Positions 24,445 to 34,157 of a stretch of DNA of 64,000 nt are shown one piece after another. How positions within the stretch are numbered: position 1 is the first letter of the stretch; every line of letters starts with the position of its first letter. A model generated the notes under the pieces. It made no database searches, was not told the origin of the DNA, and worked only from the letters and a program-made list of their open reading frames with translations. The position numbers were made by a program, and so were the translations under genes. The stretch covers positions 1,943,688,321 to 1,943,752,320 of the forward strand of contig NC_056735.1 in assembly GCF_019279795.1 (NCBI RefSeq). The letters run 5' to 3'. Origin of the DNA: Protopterus annectens. Lineage: Eukaryota; Chordata; Ceratodontiformes; Protopteridae.

Positions 24445-24825
24445 TTAGTTTGTTGTGCCTCTGTCCAGCAGTGACACAGAGATGATTCCCGGAGTAAACC
24501 TACGACCTCCCATCCACTGGTCAAGATTTCTCTTGAACAGAGCCAGCGAGGTGCTCTGCCTCACATGGACCGGGATTTTATTCCACAACATAGGGAGTCT
24601 CTGAGTGACAAATCTATCCCTCCAGCATGTCCTATTTATATCCGTGCTAAGGTTTAAGTCACTTGCTTTAGTGGATCTGGTAGATTTGGATTTTTTGAGG
24701 TGGAGCATAACCATTAATTCCGGGTTGGACATGGCCTTGTATGTCAGGCACAGGTCACCTCTGAGCAGACGGTATGCGACTGAATAGAGCTGGAGTTTCT
24801 TCAGTCTGGCAGCATATGACAGATT
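24445..24825 (-). pseudogene. CR1-C ORF2 C-terminus after an in-frame stop
   Basis: Same frame as the RT part. It encodes LKKLQLYSVAYRLLRGDLC, then NRTCWRDRFVTQRLPMLWN and LDQWMGGR, ending at a normal stop at 24,445. Matching C-termini occur in CR1-F and in the fragments at 16,061 and 40,165. Only the nonsense codon at 24,826 separates it from the RT. Confidence 0.88.
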
Positions 24826-25944
24826 TTAGAGTCCCTTTATCCTTTTGGTGAGGAACTTTTGGGGTCTCTCCAATTGCTGCAGGTGTCGGGTGAGATACAT
24901 CCCGAATGGGGCATTGTACTCGATCATTGGTCTGATAAGTGAAGAGTACAGGGGAACAATAACCTCACTTGATCTGGATGTGAATCCCTTCATGATCAGG
25001 TGGGCCATGTAGAAGGTTTTTCTAACCACTTTAGCAATGTGAGTGTCAAAAGAAAGGCCACTGTCAACTTGGGTCCCCAGGTCCCTGATAACCTCTTCTG
25101 TGCTTAGTGGATTGCCACCTATATGGTAGCTTGGGGTTACCTTGTTTTTTCTGAAGGGTATGACTATACATTTTTTGGCATTTAACTTCAGGCCATGGCT
25201 CTGGCACCAGTTATCAGTTTCCCTGAGACCCCTCTGAAGGATATCTGTGTCCGATGTACTTTCCACTATGGCTCCCAGTTTGCAGTCATCTGCAAACTTT
25301 GTCAGCCATAGTCTTCCTATGTTAGCCTGTAATTCTGAGAAGTACATGCCGAACAACAGGGGGCCAAGGACTGAGCCCTGTGGGACACCACTTGTGACCG
25401 GCTTGGAGTCTGACATGGCGCCAGCTACTCTAACCCTGTGGGTTCTGTCCTTTAGCCAGTTTGCAACCCATCTTGTGACATATGGGTTTACATTTAAGCT
25501 GGTAAGTTTCCCTATAATACCCGAGTGGGGTATTGTGTCAAAAGCTTTTGCAAGGTCAAGGTAGGCTGTAGGGACTGCCTTTCCCTCATCAATGGCCTTG
25601 GTGACTGTTTCGAAGAAGTCGACCAAGTTCAAAAGGCATGATCTGCCCTTGACAAAGCCAAACTGGGTCGGGTCCAATGTCTGCAAGTCCTCTATGTTTT
25701 TGTTTATGAGTTCCATTATGATCCTCTCCATAGCTTTGCAGACCAGGCTTGTTAAGCTTATGGGGCGGTAATTACCAGGGTCTGTAGAGGCACCGCCTTT
25801 GTGGAGTGGGACCACAGTTGCCGTATGCCACTCCTTGGGCATGTATCCTGTGGTAAGGCTAAGATTAAACAGCTGCCTTATGTGCGGGTTTAGTTCCTCA
25901 TTGAGTTTGTGTAGCACACAGCCGGGGACACCATCCGGTCCCAT
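24826..25944 (-). CDS. CR1 ORF2 reverse transcriptase part (372 aa open)
   Basis: RT motifs in order: EWHTATVVPLHKGG, NYRPISLTSLVCKAMERII, QFGFVKGRSC, AYLDLAKAFDTIPH (palm motif A, about residues 127-140), SGVPQGSVLGPLLF (185-198) and TKFADD (215-220, catalytic Asp pair), followed by LNAKKCIVIPF and the thumb. It ends at a TAA at 24,826-24,828, where CR1-F has a sense codon in GLKQMPY. The coding sequence resumes in the same frame to 24,445. It makes cDNA by target-primed reverse transcription in active elements. The first Met is internal to ORF2, not a real start. Confidence 0.93.
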   Translation of the reverse strand: MGPDGVPGCVLHKLNEELNPHIRQLFNLSLTTGYMPKEWHTATVVPLHKGGASTDPGNYRPISLTSLVCKAMERIIMELINKNIEDLQTLDPTQFGFVKGRSCLLNLVDFFETVTKAIDEGKAVPTAYLDLAKAFDTIPHSGIIGKLTSLNVNPYVTRWVANWLKDRTHRVRVAGAMSDSKPVTSGVPQGSVLGPLLFGMYFSELQANIGRLWLTKFADDCKLGAIVESTSDTDILQRGLRETDNWCQSHGLKLNAKKCIVIPFRKNKVTPSYHIGGNPLSTEEVIRDLGTQVDSGLSFDTHIAKVVRKTFYMAHLIMKGFTSRSSEVIVPLYSSLIRPMIEYNAPFGMYLTRHLQQLERPQKFLTKRIKGL

Positions 25945-27242
25945 TGATGCTGTGTTTTAGCTTTAGAGAGAGCAGCTTTCACCTGCGCATTGGAGATGTC
26001 TGGGAGGCTGCACTCCGCTGGGATAGTTATCTCTCCTTTTGGGGGGGAGAGAGGGGTGAAGTTTGCACTGAACCTGTCTTCCAGTATGTTGGCAATGTCT
26101 GTGGGTTCAGTGATTTTTGTATCATTTTGGACTAATTCTGAGCATATCTGGGAGTTTCCACCCAGGTTTCTAACATAGCTGAAGAAGGCCTTATGATTGT
26201 CTTTTGAATCTATGGCAATTTTTCTCTCAAAGTTGGCCTTGGATGATTTTATGAGTGCTTGTATTTTTTTACTAATAATGATCAAAGGTGTCTTCTCTTT
26301 TATGGATTTTGCTCTATCATGTAACAGCTTTCTCCTCTTATTGTAAAGTTTGTTTATGGCTGGGGTCCACCAGACTGGATGTTTGCCCTTATTGGAAAGA
26401 GTCTTGGTTTTATTAGGGATTGCCTGATCCATGCAGTCCTGGAGGTGTTCGTATAAGGCATTTGTAAGGGCTTCCACAGCTTGGGTTGTGGTTTCCACTG
26501 GCTCGGGGGCCTTGAAGGATACCACACCAGTCTTGAGTAGTGTGAAGTTTGCTTTAGAGAAGTTCTTCACTGTGGTCTTTTTTGTTTGGGGTGGGGGCAG
26601 GATGTGGATATCCAGTGAGATTAGTTTATGATCTGATCTCACCAATGAGGGATATACTTCCGGTGTGGAGCATTTTGTCCCCATGTTTGTGATGATGAGA
26701 TCTAGTATATTTTCTCCTCTTGTGGGAACGGTGACTAGTTGTTCCATGGCATTTGAATTTATGAACTCCAGGAACCTTTGGGCTAGAAAGTTTGGGCTTG
26801 AGTAATGTTCCCAGTCTATATTTGGGTAGTTGAAGTCACCCAATATAATGGTGTTTGGAGATACATTTATACCCTCCAGTGTCTTCAGGAAGGCTGTGTG
26901 GGGTTCCTGAGTTTGAGAGGGTGGCCTGTAGCATGCAACAAATTGTAGAGCAGTTTTGCCTATGGTTAATTGCACCTGGATGGTTTCCGATGCTTCGTGC
27001 GTTGCCACCAACCTGGAGGTGTGGGTATCCTTGATAAATATGGATACACCCCCTCCTTTTGTGGTGTGGTCCGGGTTTTGGGGCCAGAACACATGATATG
27101 AGGTAAAACCTGATAGTGCTGGGATGCTCTCAGGAGCCTTGAACCAGGTTTCAGTCACAGCACAGACATCGATGTTCTCCATACTGAGAAGGGCCTCGAG
27201 TGCGTGCATTTTGAGATTTAGACTTCTGGCATCGAGCAGCAT
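25890..27242 (-). CDS. CR1 ORF2 N-terminal part: AP-type endonuclease and linker
   Basis: Starts LLDARSLNLKMHALEALL. Motifs by residue: TETWF (30-34, metal-binding Glu), ACYRPP (103-108), ILGDFNYPNIDW (133-144, Asp/Asn active site), NILDLIITN (178-186) and RSDHK (202-206, catalytic Asp-His). After the nuclease comes a Lys-rich linker with HPVWWTPAINKLYNKRRKLL. The last 20 or so residues are out of frame because one A is missing from an A-run near 25,955 compared with CR1-F, where the same site reads AAAAAC. Without this deletion the frame would join the RT. The endonuclease domain itself looks complete. Confidence 0.93.
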   Translation of the reverse strand: MLLDARSLNLKMHALEALLSMENIDVCAVTETWFKAPESIPALSGFTSYHVFWPQNPDHTTKGGGVSIFIKDTHTSRLVATHEASETIQVQLTIGKTALQFVACYRPPSQTQEPHTAFLKTLEGINVSPNTIILGDFNYPNIDWEHYSSPNFLAQRFLEFINSNAMEQLVTVPTRGENILDLIITNMGTKCSTPEVYPSLVRSDHKLISLDIHILPPPQTKKTTVKNFSKANFTLLKTGVVSFKAPEPVETTTQAVEALTNALYEHLQDCMDQAIPNKTKTLSNKGKHPVWWTPAINKLYNKRRKLLHDRAKSIKEKTPLIIISKKIQALIKSSKANFERKIAIDSKDNHKAFFSYVRNLGGNSQICSELVQNDTKITEPTDIANILEDRFSANFTPLSPPKGEITIPAECSLPDISNAQVKAALSKAKTQHQWDRMVSPAVCYTNSMRN

Positions 27243-27271
27243 TACCCTTAGTTTCTTCCCATTTTTGTTTT

Positions 27272-27855
27272 CTAGGGTGGTAGGTTTAGAATTTGAGCCT
27301 TGCCTAAAAAAGGCACTATGTGGGTGGCAAGAGCCTTTGCCAATATCCGGAATCCCAGGGGTGACAGGTGCAAGCCGTCCCTTGCGAAGCAGCGTGGCTT
27401 GTCAAGCATGTCATCCCAGGCAGACAGACACTGGATCCCCTTTGAATGACACCAGAAATTAAGCCAATTGTTAAAGCTGATCATCTTGTCTCTATGTTGT
27501 GGCATCATTCTTGGTGAAGGAAGGATGCTGCTCAGGGTCAGGGTCATACCTGCCTGGGCTACATAATCAGAGAGCTCCTCTATGTCTCTTTTCATGTAGT
27601 CCAGGGAGGTACGTCTCAGGTCGTTCACACCAGAATGGACAATGACTGTGTCATATTTGTACTTGCTGTGGAGTGACCCGTGTGCTTGTGTTATGTGGCG
27701 GATTCTAGCGCCCGATAGGCAGCTTACTGTGACCCTCTCCTTGTTCAGCCTGGTGAGTGGGACGTCAGTGTGTCTGACTATGGAGTCACCTATGACAAGT
27801 ATGTTTGGTGTTGTATTTGGCCTTAAGGGCTGTGACTGCTTTGCACACTGATTTT
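27272..27855 (-). CDS. CR1 ORF1, C-terminal SGNH/GDSL-type esterase domain (5'-truncated)
   Basis: The minus frame is open from the truncation point to the stop. It shows block I NILVIGDSIV (Ser nucleophile), the block around VIVHSGVNDLRR (GxND, oxyanion Asn) and DGLHLSPLGF (DxxH, catalytic Asp and His). These are the SGNH-hydrolase motifs known from ORF1 proteins of many CR1 elements. The N-terminal part is absent because of truncation. The stop lies about 30 bp before the first Met of ORF2, so the two ORFs are almost contiguous. The esterase role in retrotransposition is not settled. All triad motifs appear intact. Confidence 0.88.
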
Positions 27856-27874
27856 GTGTTTTATGTTATGCGTT

Positions 27875-28180
27875 TTATGTTATTAGTCTATTACAGTTTA
27901 TGATATCATAGTAGAGTTTAAAGTCCGGCAGCCCTAACCCAGCATAGTCTTTATGGTAGGTCAGTTTAATATAACTGATTCTGATTGATTTAGGGACCCA
28001 GATAAATCTGGAAATTGTGGAGTGGATGGTTTTGAAGATTTTTATGTTGCTAATGGTATTGGAGGCATTACAAATATATAGAAATCTGGGTGGAAGATTC
28101 ATTTTGATTGTGGCTATTTTAGCAAGGAATGGAAGTTGAAGTTTTCTCCATCTGTTAATATCATGTTATATGTCTGACCA
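27875..28180 (-). pseudogene. Tx1/L1-like post-RT region
   Basis: The frame at 27,875-28,102 encodes LPPRFLYICNASNT, RFIWVPKSIRISYIKL and DYAGLGLPDFKLYYD. This equals the L1 block PRxLYLFQxLP...FIWxxKxPRI...GGLGLPNLKLYYxA. The CR1-C junction follows within about 20 bp. Confidence 0.85.
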
Positions 28181-28184
28181 GAGT

Positions 28185-29030
28185 TTAATGATAATTATTT
28201 GTATATGATTGTTTGGGATCTTGGTGGAAGGATATTCCTAGATATTTTATTGATTGCTTAGTTTTAATACCAGCTGCTAAGGAGTATGTGGGAAGCTGAC
28301 AAATGGAGTTAATAGTGAAGATATTTGTTTTGTTTAGATTTAGTTTGTAATTTGAGAAAGCTGAGAAGGTGTCTATAGCAGATAGTTGTTTCTGATGGTC
28401 TGAATTAGGTAGTGAGTAGTAAAGATTTAAATAATCAACGAAAGCTGCTAGGGTATTTTTAGTGTTAAAGACATTGGGGATATGGTGGAAAGTTTTCTGC
28501 GAAATGAGAAGGAAAAAGGGTTCAATGTATACATTAAAAAGATAGGGGGGACAGGACAACCTTGTCTGGCACCATTTTTAATGTTAGTTCGAGAGGATGG
28601 GTGTTTTTTGATTTCTAGGTATATATGAGGCTTAGAGTACAGTGTTTTGATAGCTTGTATATAGTTATTGAGTATATTAAAGAAAGGTAAGATATTGAGA
28701 TATTGAGGAAAACAATTATATTGAGTCTATTAAATGCTTTTGAGGAATCAATAGCTAATGTGTAGATTGGAGTAAGTGTATGGGTAGAGAGACTGATCAT
28801 GATGTCCAGGGTGAGGGTATGATCAAAGGTTTGTCTGTGTATTATGAAACCTGATTGTTCAGGGGAAACAATGTTTGGGATGATTAGTTTAATTCTATTT
28901 GCTAGTATTGACACAAATATTTTCATATCAAGATTTATTATGGCTATAGGTCTATAGTTCAGGGTTTTTTTAGGTTGGAGATTGGTTTGAGTATGAGAAA
29001 CATTTTAGAAGCATTTAAATGTATATCACT
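28185..29030 (-). pseudogene. Tx1/L1-like RT palm remnant
   Basis: KIFVSILANRIKLIIPNIV and EQSGFIIHRQTFDHTLTLD come first. LAIDSSKAFNRLN is palm motif A (usually DxEKAFDRV). After a frame change, CPPYLFNVYIEPF (PLSPxLFNLYIEPL) is followed by AAFVDYLNLYYS at the place of the YADD motif, and then LNLNKTNIF and IKYLGISF. The catalytic ADD is reduced to VDY, so activity is lost. Confidence 0.82.
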
Positions 29031-29042
29031 TACACCATTGGT

Positions 29043-29272
29043 TGTTGTATCTTTCGGCTTTTCCCGGTTAGGGGTCGCCACAGCGGAACTCTGGTCCGCT
29101 AATGATTGGCAGTATATTTCTACGTACTGAGTTGCCAGCCCTGACGTACAACCTTCAAGGAAGGTGCGCCCATTCATGCATGTCTCCACACAGAAGACGC
29201 TTTAGCTGAGAATCGAACAGGATGTCTTACTGTGAGGCGACAACGCTACCGCAGCACCACCACCGTGGTACT
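29043..29272 (-). mobile_element. tRNA-headed SINE (type 1 tail) with TSD, inside the L1-like RT
   Basis: Reverse-oriented copy: the tail CTTTTCCCGGTTAGGGGTCG (plus strand) begins near 29,053 and the head with GTGCTGCGGTAGCG-type sequence ends near 29,268. TACACCATTGGT at 29,031-29,042 and TAAACCATTGGT at 29,273-29,284 flank it, a 12-bp duplication with one mismatch. It is shorter than the 12-kb copy in the middle. Confidence 0.9.
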
Positions 29273-29284
29273 TAAACCATTGGT

Positions 29285-30052
29285 AGTAATGTGATTAAAA
29301 AGATAAAGAAGAAAGAGAGATGATTTTTTATGGGAAGTCTTAATAGAATTTGGCTGTAAGATCATCTGGACCTGGTGATTTGTTGGGTTTGAGTTTGTTA
29401 ATTGCCATAATAATTTCATGATGGGAGATTGGGATGATAACATTTTTGTTGCTCTGGACTGATTTGGGGAAAATTTAATTGGTTTAAGAAAACATCTGGG
29501 TCCTGTTTATTACGAGAAAGGTTTTATGGGCTATAGGATTTTGTGTATATACTTTTGAAGATACGTATGATATCTTGAGTAGTGTGATAGAGTTTATCTT
29601 GGTAAATAAGTTCTGTTATGTTCGGGGAGTGTTTGTTTTGGTTAACAAGCCTCGCTAGGAATTTAGAAGGCATGTAAGCCCATTCAGAGTAATTTGCTAC
29701 AGTTTTAATTTCTTGGTATGTTAGGTTTTTGGCATTGAGATCATATAGTTTTTCTGGAGTTTTTCTGTGGTATTCAAATTTTACCTTCTTGATTAAAGGA
29801 CGATTGGAGTTGGGATTCAAGCTTAATAATTTGACTTTTAGGACTGGCTTCCTCCTGGAGTTTTTTTTTTTTTTTATAATATGAAGTTTTACTTATAAAG
29901 GTACCTCTAATTATGGATTTAATAGAGGTCCAATAAATGTCCATTGGTAGGTGATTATAGATTAAATTGTCTAAAGCTTGGTCCAGGATGGCATCTATTT
30001 CTTGTAGAATTTCTTTTTTCCTTAATAGGTTAGAGATAAGGACCCAGTTCAA
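29285..30052 (-). pseudogene. Tx1/L1-like linker and N-terminal RT region
   Basis: Frames at 29,774-30,052 and 29,524-29,820 show a Lys-rich linker (SYYKKKKKLQEEASPKSQI), then SEWAYMPSKFLARLVNQNKH and YHTTQDIIRIFKSIYTKSYS. In L1 proteins this is the GxLLA(R)xLK...EEIxxxFxxFYxxLYS block before the RT. A poly-A/T tract near 29,863-29,876 sits inside it. Confidence 0.75.
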
Positions 30053-30069
30053 TTGCTATTAGTTTGATT

Positions 30070-30805
30070 GTTATACCAATCAATAGTTAAGTTAATCTTA
30101 GAATGAGCTGATAGGTATCTGGGTCTGTGTGGAAGGATTTTTTGTATTTAGCAAATACATGGAAATTAGGAAGAAATCCAGGATGGACCAAGATTTGTGA
30201 CACATAGAGTAGAAGATATATTTATTTTTGAGAGAGTTATTGGGTTGGAAAATATGGGGATCAAATAGGATGAAGTAATGTTTAAGTTCCTCGAGTGCTG
30301 ATATGGCATGGGTATTGCATTTTTAATTTGTATTGGATCTGTCAATATCAGGGTCTTGGACTGAATTCCAGTCCCATCCTAGAATGTAGTAATGATTGGG
30401 GAAGTCAAGTAGTATTTTATACATAGACATTATAAATTTGTGTTGATTTACACAAGGTGCATATAGGTTTAATATCAAAATAGGTTTGTCTAAATAAGCT
30501 AGTTTAGTTGTTATATAGCACCACCTTCCATTCATGTCTGTATCGTATTTCATGAGTTCGCCCTTGAAGTTAGTTTTAATAATGATTGCTACTCCAGAGC
30601 TATTTAGGGGTTTGCCAGAAGCAATGATATTCTTAATCCATTTTTTTTCTTCTGGGAGGCTTTCCATTGCTCTGGTTGCATGTGGGTTTTTTGTAGGATG
30701 ATTAAATTAGCTTTGGATTTGTAGACCAAATGTAAAAGTAATTTTCTTTTTTTTTTCTAGTTGAATCCCTTTGACATTCCAAGAATCAAATGTCCACACA
30801 CCTAC
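30070..30805 (-). pseudogene. Tx1/L1-like endonuclease remnant
   Basis: Starts WNVKGIQLEKKRKLLLHLV with LIILQKTH near 30,700 (LQETH in active L1 nucleases, so the metal-binding Glu is replaced by Lys). The open frame at 30,323-30,667 shows SSGVAIIIKTNFKGEL, GRWCYI, LILNLYAPCVNQHKFI and YYILGWDWNSVQDPDIDRS; the usual GGDFN reads GWDWN. These changes plus frameshifts mean the nuclease is dead. Confidence 0.8.
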
Positions 30806-30810
30806 TATTA

Positions 30811-31522
30811 TATCTATGGGTCAGTAAAGGATGAGTGTGATGGGTAAAGTTGGTACAGTAGATGTAAGAGGAAGGACATTGGCATATATCTCTTCCTGCG
30901 TCAAACTTGTGCCTATTCACTAAACTACTATGCCTAGAAAAGATAGGGAAATTGGATGATAAAGAGTTATAACAAGAGTTAAAGCAGAAATAGTTAGGTG
31001 GAACTCTTCTTATTACTAGTACTTTGATAGCTTTTAGCCCCATATTAAAAACTTATATAGTACAGATAACAAATAGCATGTCTTCCTATTGTAACTTTTA
31101 CTAGTCTTCTAGCTCTACATAGTTTTTTAATTATGGGAGAAAGTAATTGGGGTCAGTATACTGTAGTGTAGTAAAATAGAATATCCCTCAAAATGGGTAT
31201 AAGGTGTAAAGGTTCTTAGAACTGGTTAAGGTGGTGTAAAAATTTGTATGCCCCTGATATTATGCTGACTAGTATGTTTTAGATGGGGCATTGATCTGTG
31301 TTATTAATTATAGAGATAGTAGTAGCCGTTTAAATAACTGGTGGTATTAATGTATGACTTAATGAGTCAGGCTGAATATTAGTGTTTCCAGGTATATTTC
31401 TCGTCTCTGGTAAAGAAGCTTCAGGGTGATAAGCCCACATATTTTATAGGTTGTTAGTTTTATATCAGAATAGGTATCATTATGTTATTAATATTCTGTT
31501 GTTAAAATCTAGTATACATGAG
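30811..31522. other. no recognised gene
   Basis: May hold the 5' part of the L1-like element, but no ORF1 motif is visible. The minus frame at 30,786-31,043 has no known domain. Confidence 0.4.
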
Positions 31523-31930
31523 AGCACACTGAAAAAAATTTCCTTGAAGAGGTGGTTAGTCATAAAACAGTAAGCAAATCATAGCATATATATTACTTAT
31601 GAAGCTTGTAGTATTTGTCAGACTTATAAAGTAATTAACATCATAACTTGTTCTATATAGCACACTGAATTTTTTTTCCTCGAACTGGTGGTTAGTCATA
31701 AAACAGTAAACAAATCAGAGCATATATATTACTTATGGAGACTGTAGCATCTGTCAGACTTCTAAAGCAGTTAACATCACAACATGTTCCATATAGCGCA
31801 CTGAAAAAAAATTTCCTCGAAGCGGTGGATAGTCCTAAAACACTAAGCAAATCAGAGCATATATATTACTTATGGAGACTGTAGTATTTGTCAAACTTAT
31901 AAAGCAATTTACATCACAACTAGCTCCATT
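31523..31930. repeat. 136-bp tandem repeat, three copies
   Basis: Copies start at AGCACACT or AGCGCACT at 31,523, 31,659 and 31,795. Each has an A-run or T-run, TTTCCT(C/T)GAA, a GGTGG(T/A)TAGTC block, GCATATATATTACTTATG and a CACAAC-type end. They differ at scattered sites, so the array is not very recent. Confidence 0.93.
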
Positions 31931-32719
31931 AACTATTTTTAACATGCATCTGTCGATTAAGGCAAAGGTATTATTATTAGAAAACGTCTAGTTATTTGGA
32001 TAGATAGACTTGAGAGCAATAGTATACAGATTTTTATTTGGTCATTTTTACATTTTTATTTTCCTTCTTTATTGTCCTTTCCTCATCTTCCCTTTTCTTT
32101 CTTCATTTGTGATGAATGTGCTGTATTGCTATGTTAGAGGGAAATAAATAAATAAATAAAAATTCACAGTGTAGTATTCATAGATGTTGTCCAAGTCTGG
32201 TGAAACTTGTATGAGAAGACATTTATAGAAGTATAGACAAAATAGCATATACAAGCGGATTCCAGAAATTTTTAATGTCAGTGGAAGAAAATGTCATTCA
32301 TTACTTTGTAATGCAATTGTACAGTTTGTAGGTATTTACATTATTCCATGTGTGGTTGAGTGGAATACCATGGCAGACAAGAGTGAGAATGGGAAGATTG
32401 CTGTGTTAACCTCTAGATGGACCTGTAATCTGTATTTGCATAAGAGGATTAGCTTGTAGAGCCACGGTAAAGGTGCTGGAGAAATAAATCAAATTGTAGT
32501 AATTCAAAACCAAAGATATTCTGCTTAACGTGTGCTTTTCAAGATCAAAAATGATAGATGTGTTGAAAATCCGACATTATGATTGTAGTTCTTGCAGTTT
32601 TTTTTTCTTGCTTGCCTGATAAACGAATGAAAATGTGGTAGTGGTGCTTTAAGAAAGATACGGCTTCTGGGAAGACAAGTTCAGGGGTTAACCAAGAAAT
32701 ATGAAATATAAAATAAAAA
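31931..32719. other. no recognised gene
   Basis: AT-rich, with (AAAT)n near 32,143-32,162. No coding or element signature seen. Confidence 0.45.
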
Positions 32720-32780
32720 GGCATTGCAGCTGGAGAGTAAAAAACACTTTGATATACAAATAATAAAACATAGGTAAGCG

Positions 32781-32808
32781 GTTTGGAGGTTGCCCTCTTC
32801 TTCAGACC
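32781..32808 (-). ncRNA. hammerhead-ribozyme-like motif near the PLE-2 3' end
   Basis: The minus strand reads CTGAAGA, one A, then a 4-bp stem GAGG/CCTC closed by a GCAA loop, then CAAA. Hammerhead cores have CUGANGA, stem II and GAAA. PLEs are known to carry small hammerheads in their terminal repeats. Here GAAA is CAAA, so cleavage is unlikely. The spacer A is atypical. Helices I and III were not resolved. Confidence 0.4.
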
Positions 32809-32929
32809 TTAATAAAACAAATTCACATGTTGAAAGTTTAAATACAATTAACAACCAATAAAAACAGACATAAACTAATGAGGCAAACCTCTTTTTCTGA
32901 AAAGAGGTTTTAAAGAGACAGCACTATTC

Positions 32930-33197
32930 CGGCCAGGTGGAACATAAGCTTTAAAATCAACAATCCATCTTAGCTCAATATAATGTTTCATTACATAAAT
33001 CTCCCTCTCTTTGGCTCTCATTAATTTTCTGTAAAGCCAAAAACTTAAAATTATGATCCATACCACACTCAAATGCACACCTGGCCAGTGCATTTGTCAC
33101 TTTATTGTTACGTATGTCATTACAGTGTTCCATAACTCTCTCCATTAGCATATGATTGGTCTTACCTGTATAAAACCTACTGCACAAATTGCACATA

Positions 33198-33235
<38 letters not shown>

Positions 33236-33343
33236 TACAACAGTCTGCATAGAAAGAAAACTCTGTTGACTTAGAAGACAACGGATGCATAACCATGCAG
33301 GTTGACCAGATACTGCAACAAGCTTTGCATGCCCTACATGCAT
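32930..33343 (-). pseudogene. PLE-2 GIY-YIG endonuclease remnant
   Basis: CNLCSRFYTGKTNHML (YIGKT block), VMEHCNDIRNN and LARCAFECGMDHNFKFL give the core of a PLE GIY-YIG domain, with the conserved Arg-like region, EH and H positions. The place of the first GIY strand is occupied by an (AT)n tract (33,201-33,232). A frame change near 32,990 separates the last block. Confidence 0.8.
33201..33232. repeat. (AT)n microsatellite within PLE-2 GIY-YIG region
   Basis: About 16 AT units exactly where the element should encode the first Val-Ile-Tyr strand of the nuclease. Confidence 0.93.
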
Positions 33344-34157
33344 ATGTCCCCTTACGCTGTGAAGTAAACCGTTCAGTTGTTCTATTGTGCTTATAACACA
33401 AGCATTGCTTCAGGTTCCTGCTTTTCTTAAAACTGAATTTGGGGACAGGCTCTATAACCTTAATAAAATAGGCCAGTTCTTTTTCACTATCTCACAAATT
33501 TTATTAACATCCCCAGAGAAAGTTAAACATGACCTATTCACCATCTCAGTACCTACTCTTCCATTATCCTGTATAATCATAGGGGAGTTATCAGAAAAGA
33601 AGGGTTTAATTTTATTACAATCTAACAAACTCACTTCTTCATTGCATTGTCTATTTCTTCAGTTTTATAACTCCTATTCTTAAGATCTATATACAAACCA
33701 TCTAATGCCGCTTCAAGATTTTTCACATCAGTGTGCAATCTCATGCAACAAAGTACCTGGTTCTTTACAACATTTTTGGTAATATGCCTGGGAAGCATAC
33801 TAGAGTGATGAAGAATGTTGTCTCTCCTGCACATTTTTCTCAATAGCCTAGTTGATATATTACCAAACATATTCTTACTCACACTAATGTCCAAAAAAAT
33901 CAGTCTTAGCTTGGGAATAATGTACAGAAAATGACGAGTAGGAAGTGGTATTCCCTAAGAAATGCACAAACCTCTCAAGCTCTACCTCATTGCCATGCCA
34001 AATGAAAAAGATGTAATCCAAAAAGCATTTGCAAAAAGTGACATGTTGTTTAAACATTTCATAGCAAAAGACCGACTGTTTTTCCCAGTTGGCCAGCACA
34101 ATATTGGCATATGTGTTGGCACATGCTGTGCCCATTGCAACTCCTACTGTCTAGAGA
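33344..34157 (-). pseudogene. PLE-2 RT and post-RT region
   Basis: GVAMGTACANTYANIVLANWE (near 34,130-34,070) is the RT block before the catalytic site. CKCFLDYIFFIWHGN follows, where active elements have YIDD-I-FIW, so the motif reads LDY. FFGH then leads, after a frame change, to DISVSKNMFGNISTRLLR and EVSLLDCNKIKPFF. The piece KICEIVKKNWPILLRL matches the 'I..K.WPIL' block after the RT. Interrupted frames mean no product. Confidence 0.78.

Larger units (their letters stand above)
24326..27857 (-). mobile_element. young, nearly intact CR1 LINE (CR1-C)
   Basis: On the minus strand: 3' half of ORF1 (esterase), ORF2 with endonuclease and RT, a short 3' UTR and a tail of about three octamers AACCTATG. 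ORF2 is broken by only one frameshift (near 25,955) and one in-frame stop (24,826-24,828). The copy is 5'-truncated inside ORF1 at about 27,857. It sits inside the Tx1/L1-like LINE in the same orientation. Confidence 0.93.
27858..30810 (-). mobile_element. Tx1/L1-like LINE, main body
   Basis: Minus-strand order is L1-type endonuclease, linker, RT and start of the C-terminal region, then the CR1-C insertion, and the rest at 23,640-24,325. Motifs are L1-like, not CR1-like: NVKG, SSGVAIIIK, KIFVSILANRIK, GFIIHRQTFD, FIWVPKS and GLGLPDFKLYY. A SINE at 29,043-29,272 interrupts the RT. Decay is heavy. The 5' limit is set by the start of the endonuclease; any ORF1 is not recognised. Confidence 0.8.

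Noticed and set aside
25247..25564. Plus-strand 105-aa frame opposite the CR1-C RT
   Set aside because: It is the antisense shadow of a conserved RT segment; a similar shadow occurs at 22,380-22,700 opposite LINE-B.
31523..31930. CRISPR-like array
   Set aside because: Three contiguous 136-bp copies without spacers, in a vertebrate-type sequence.
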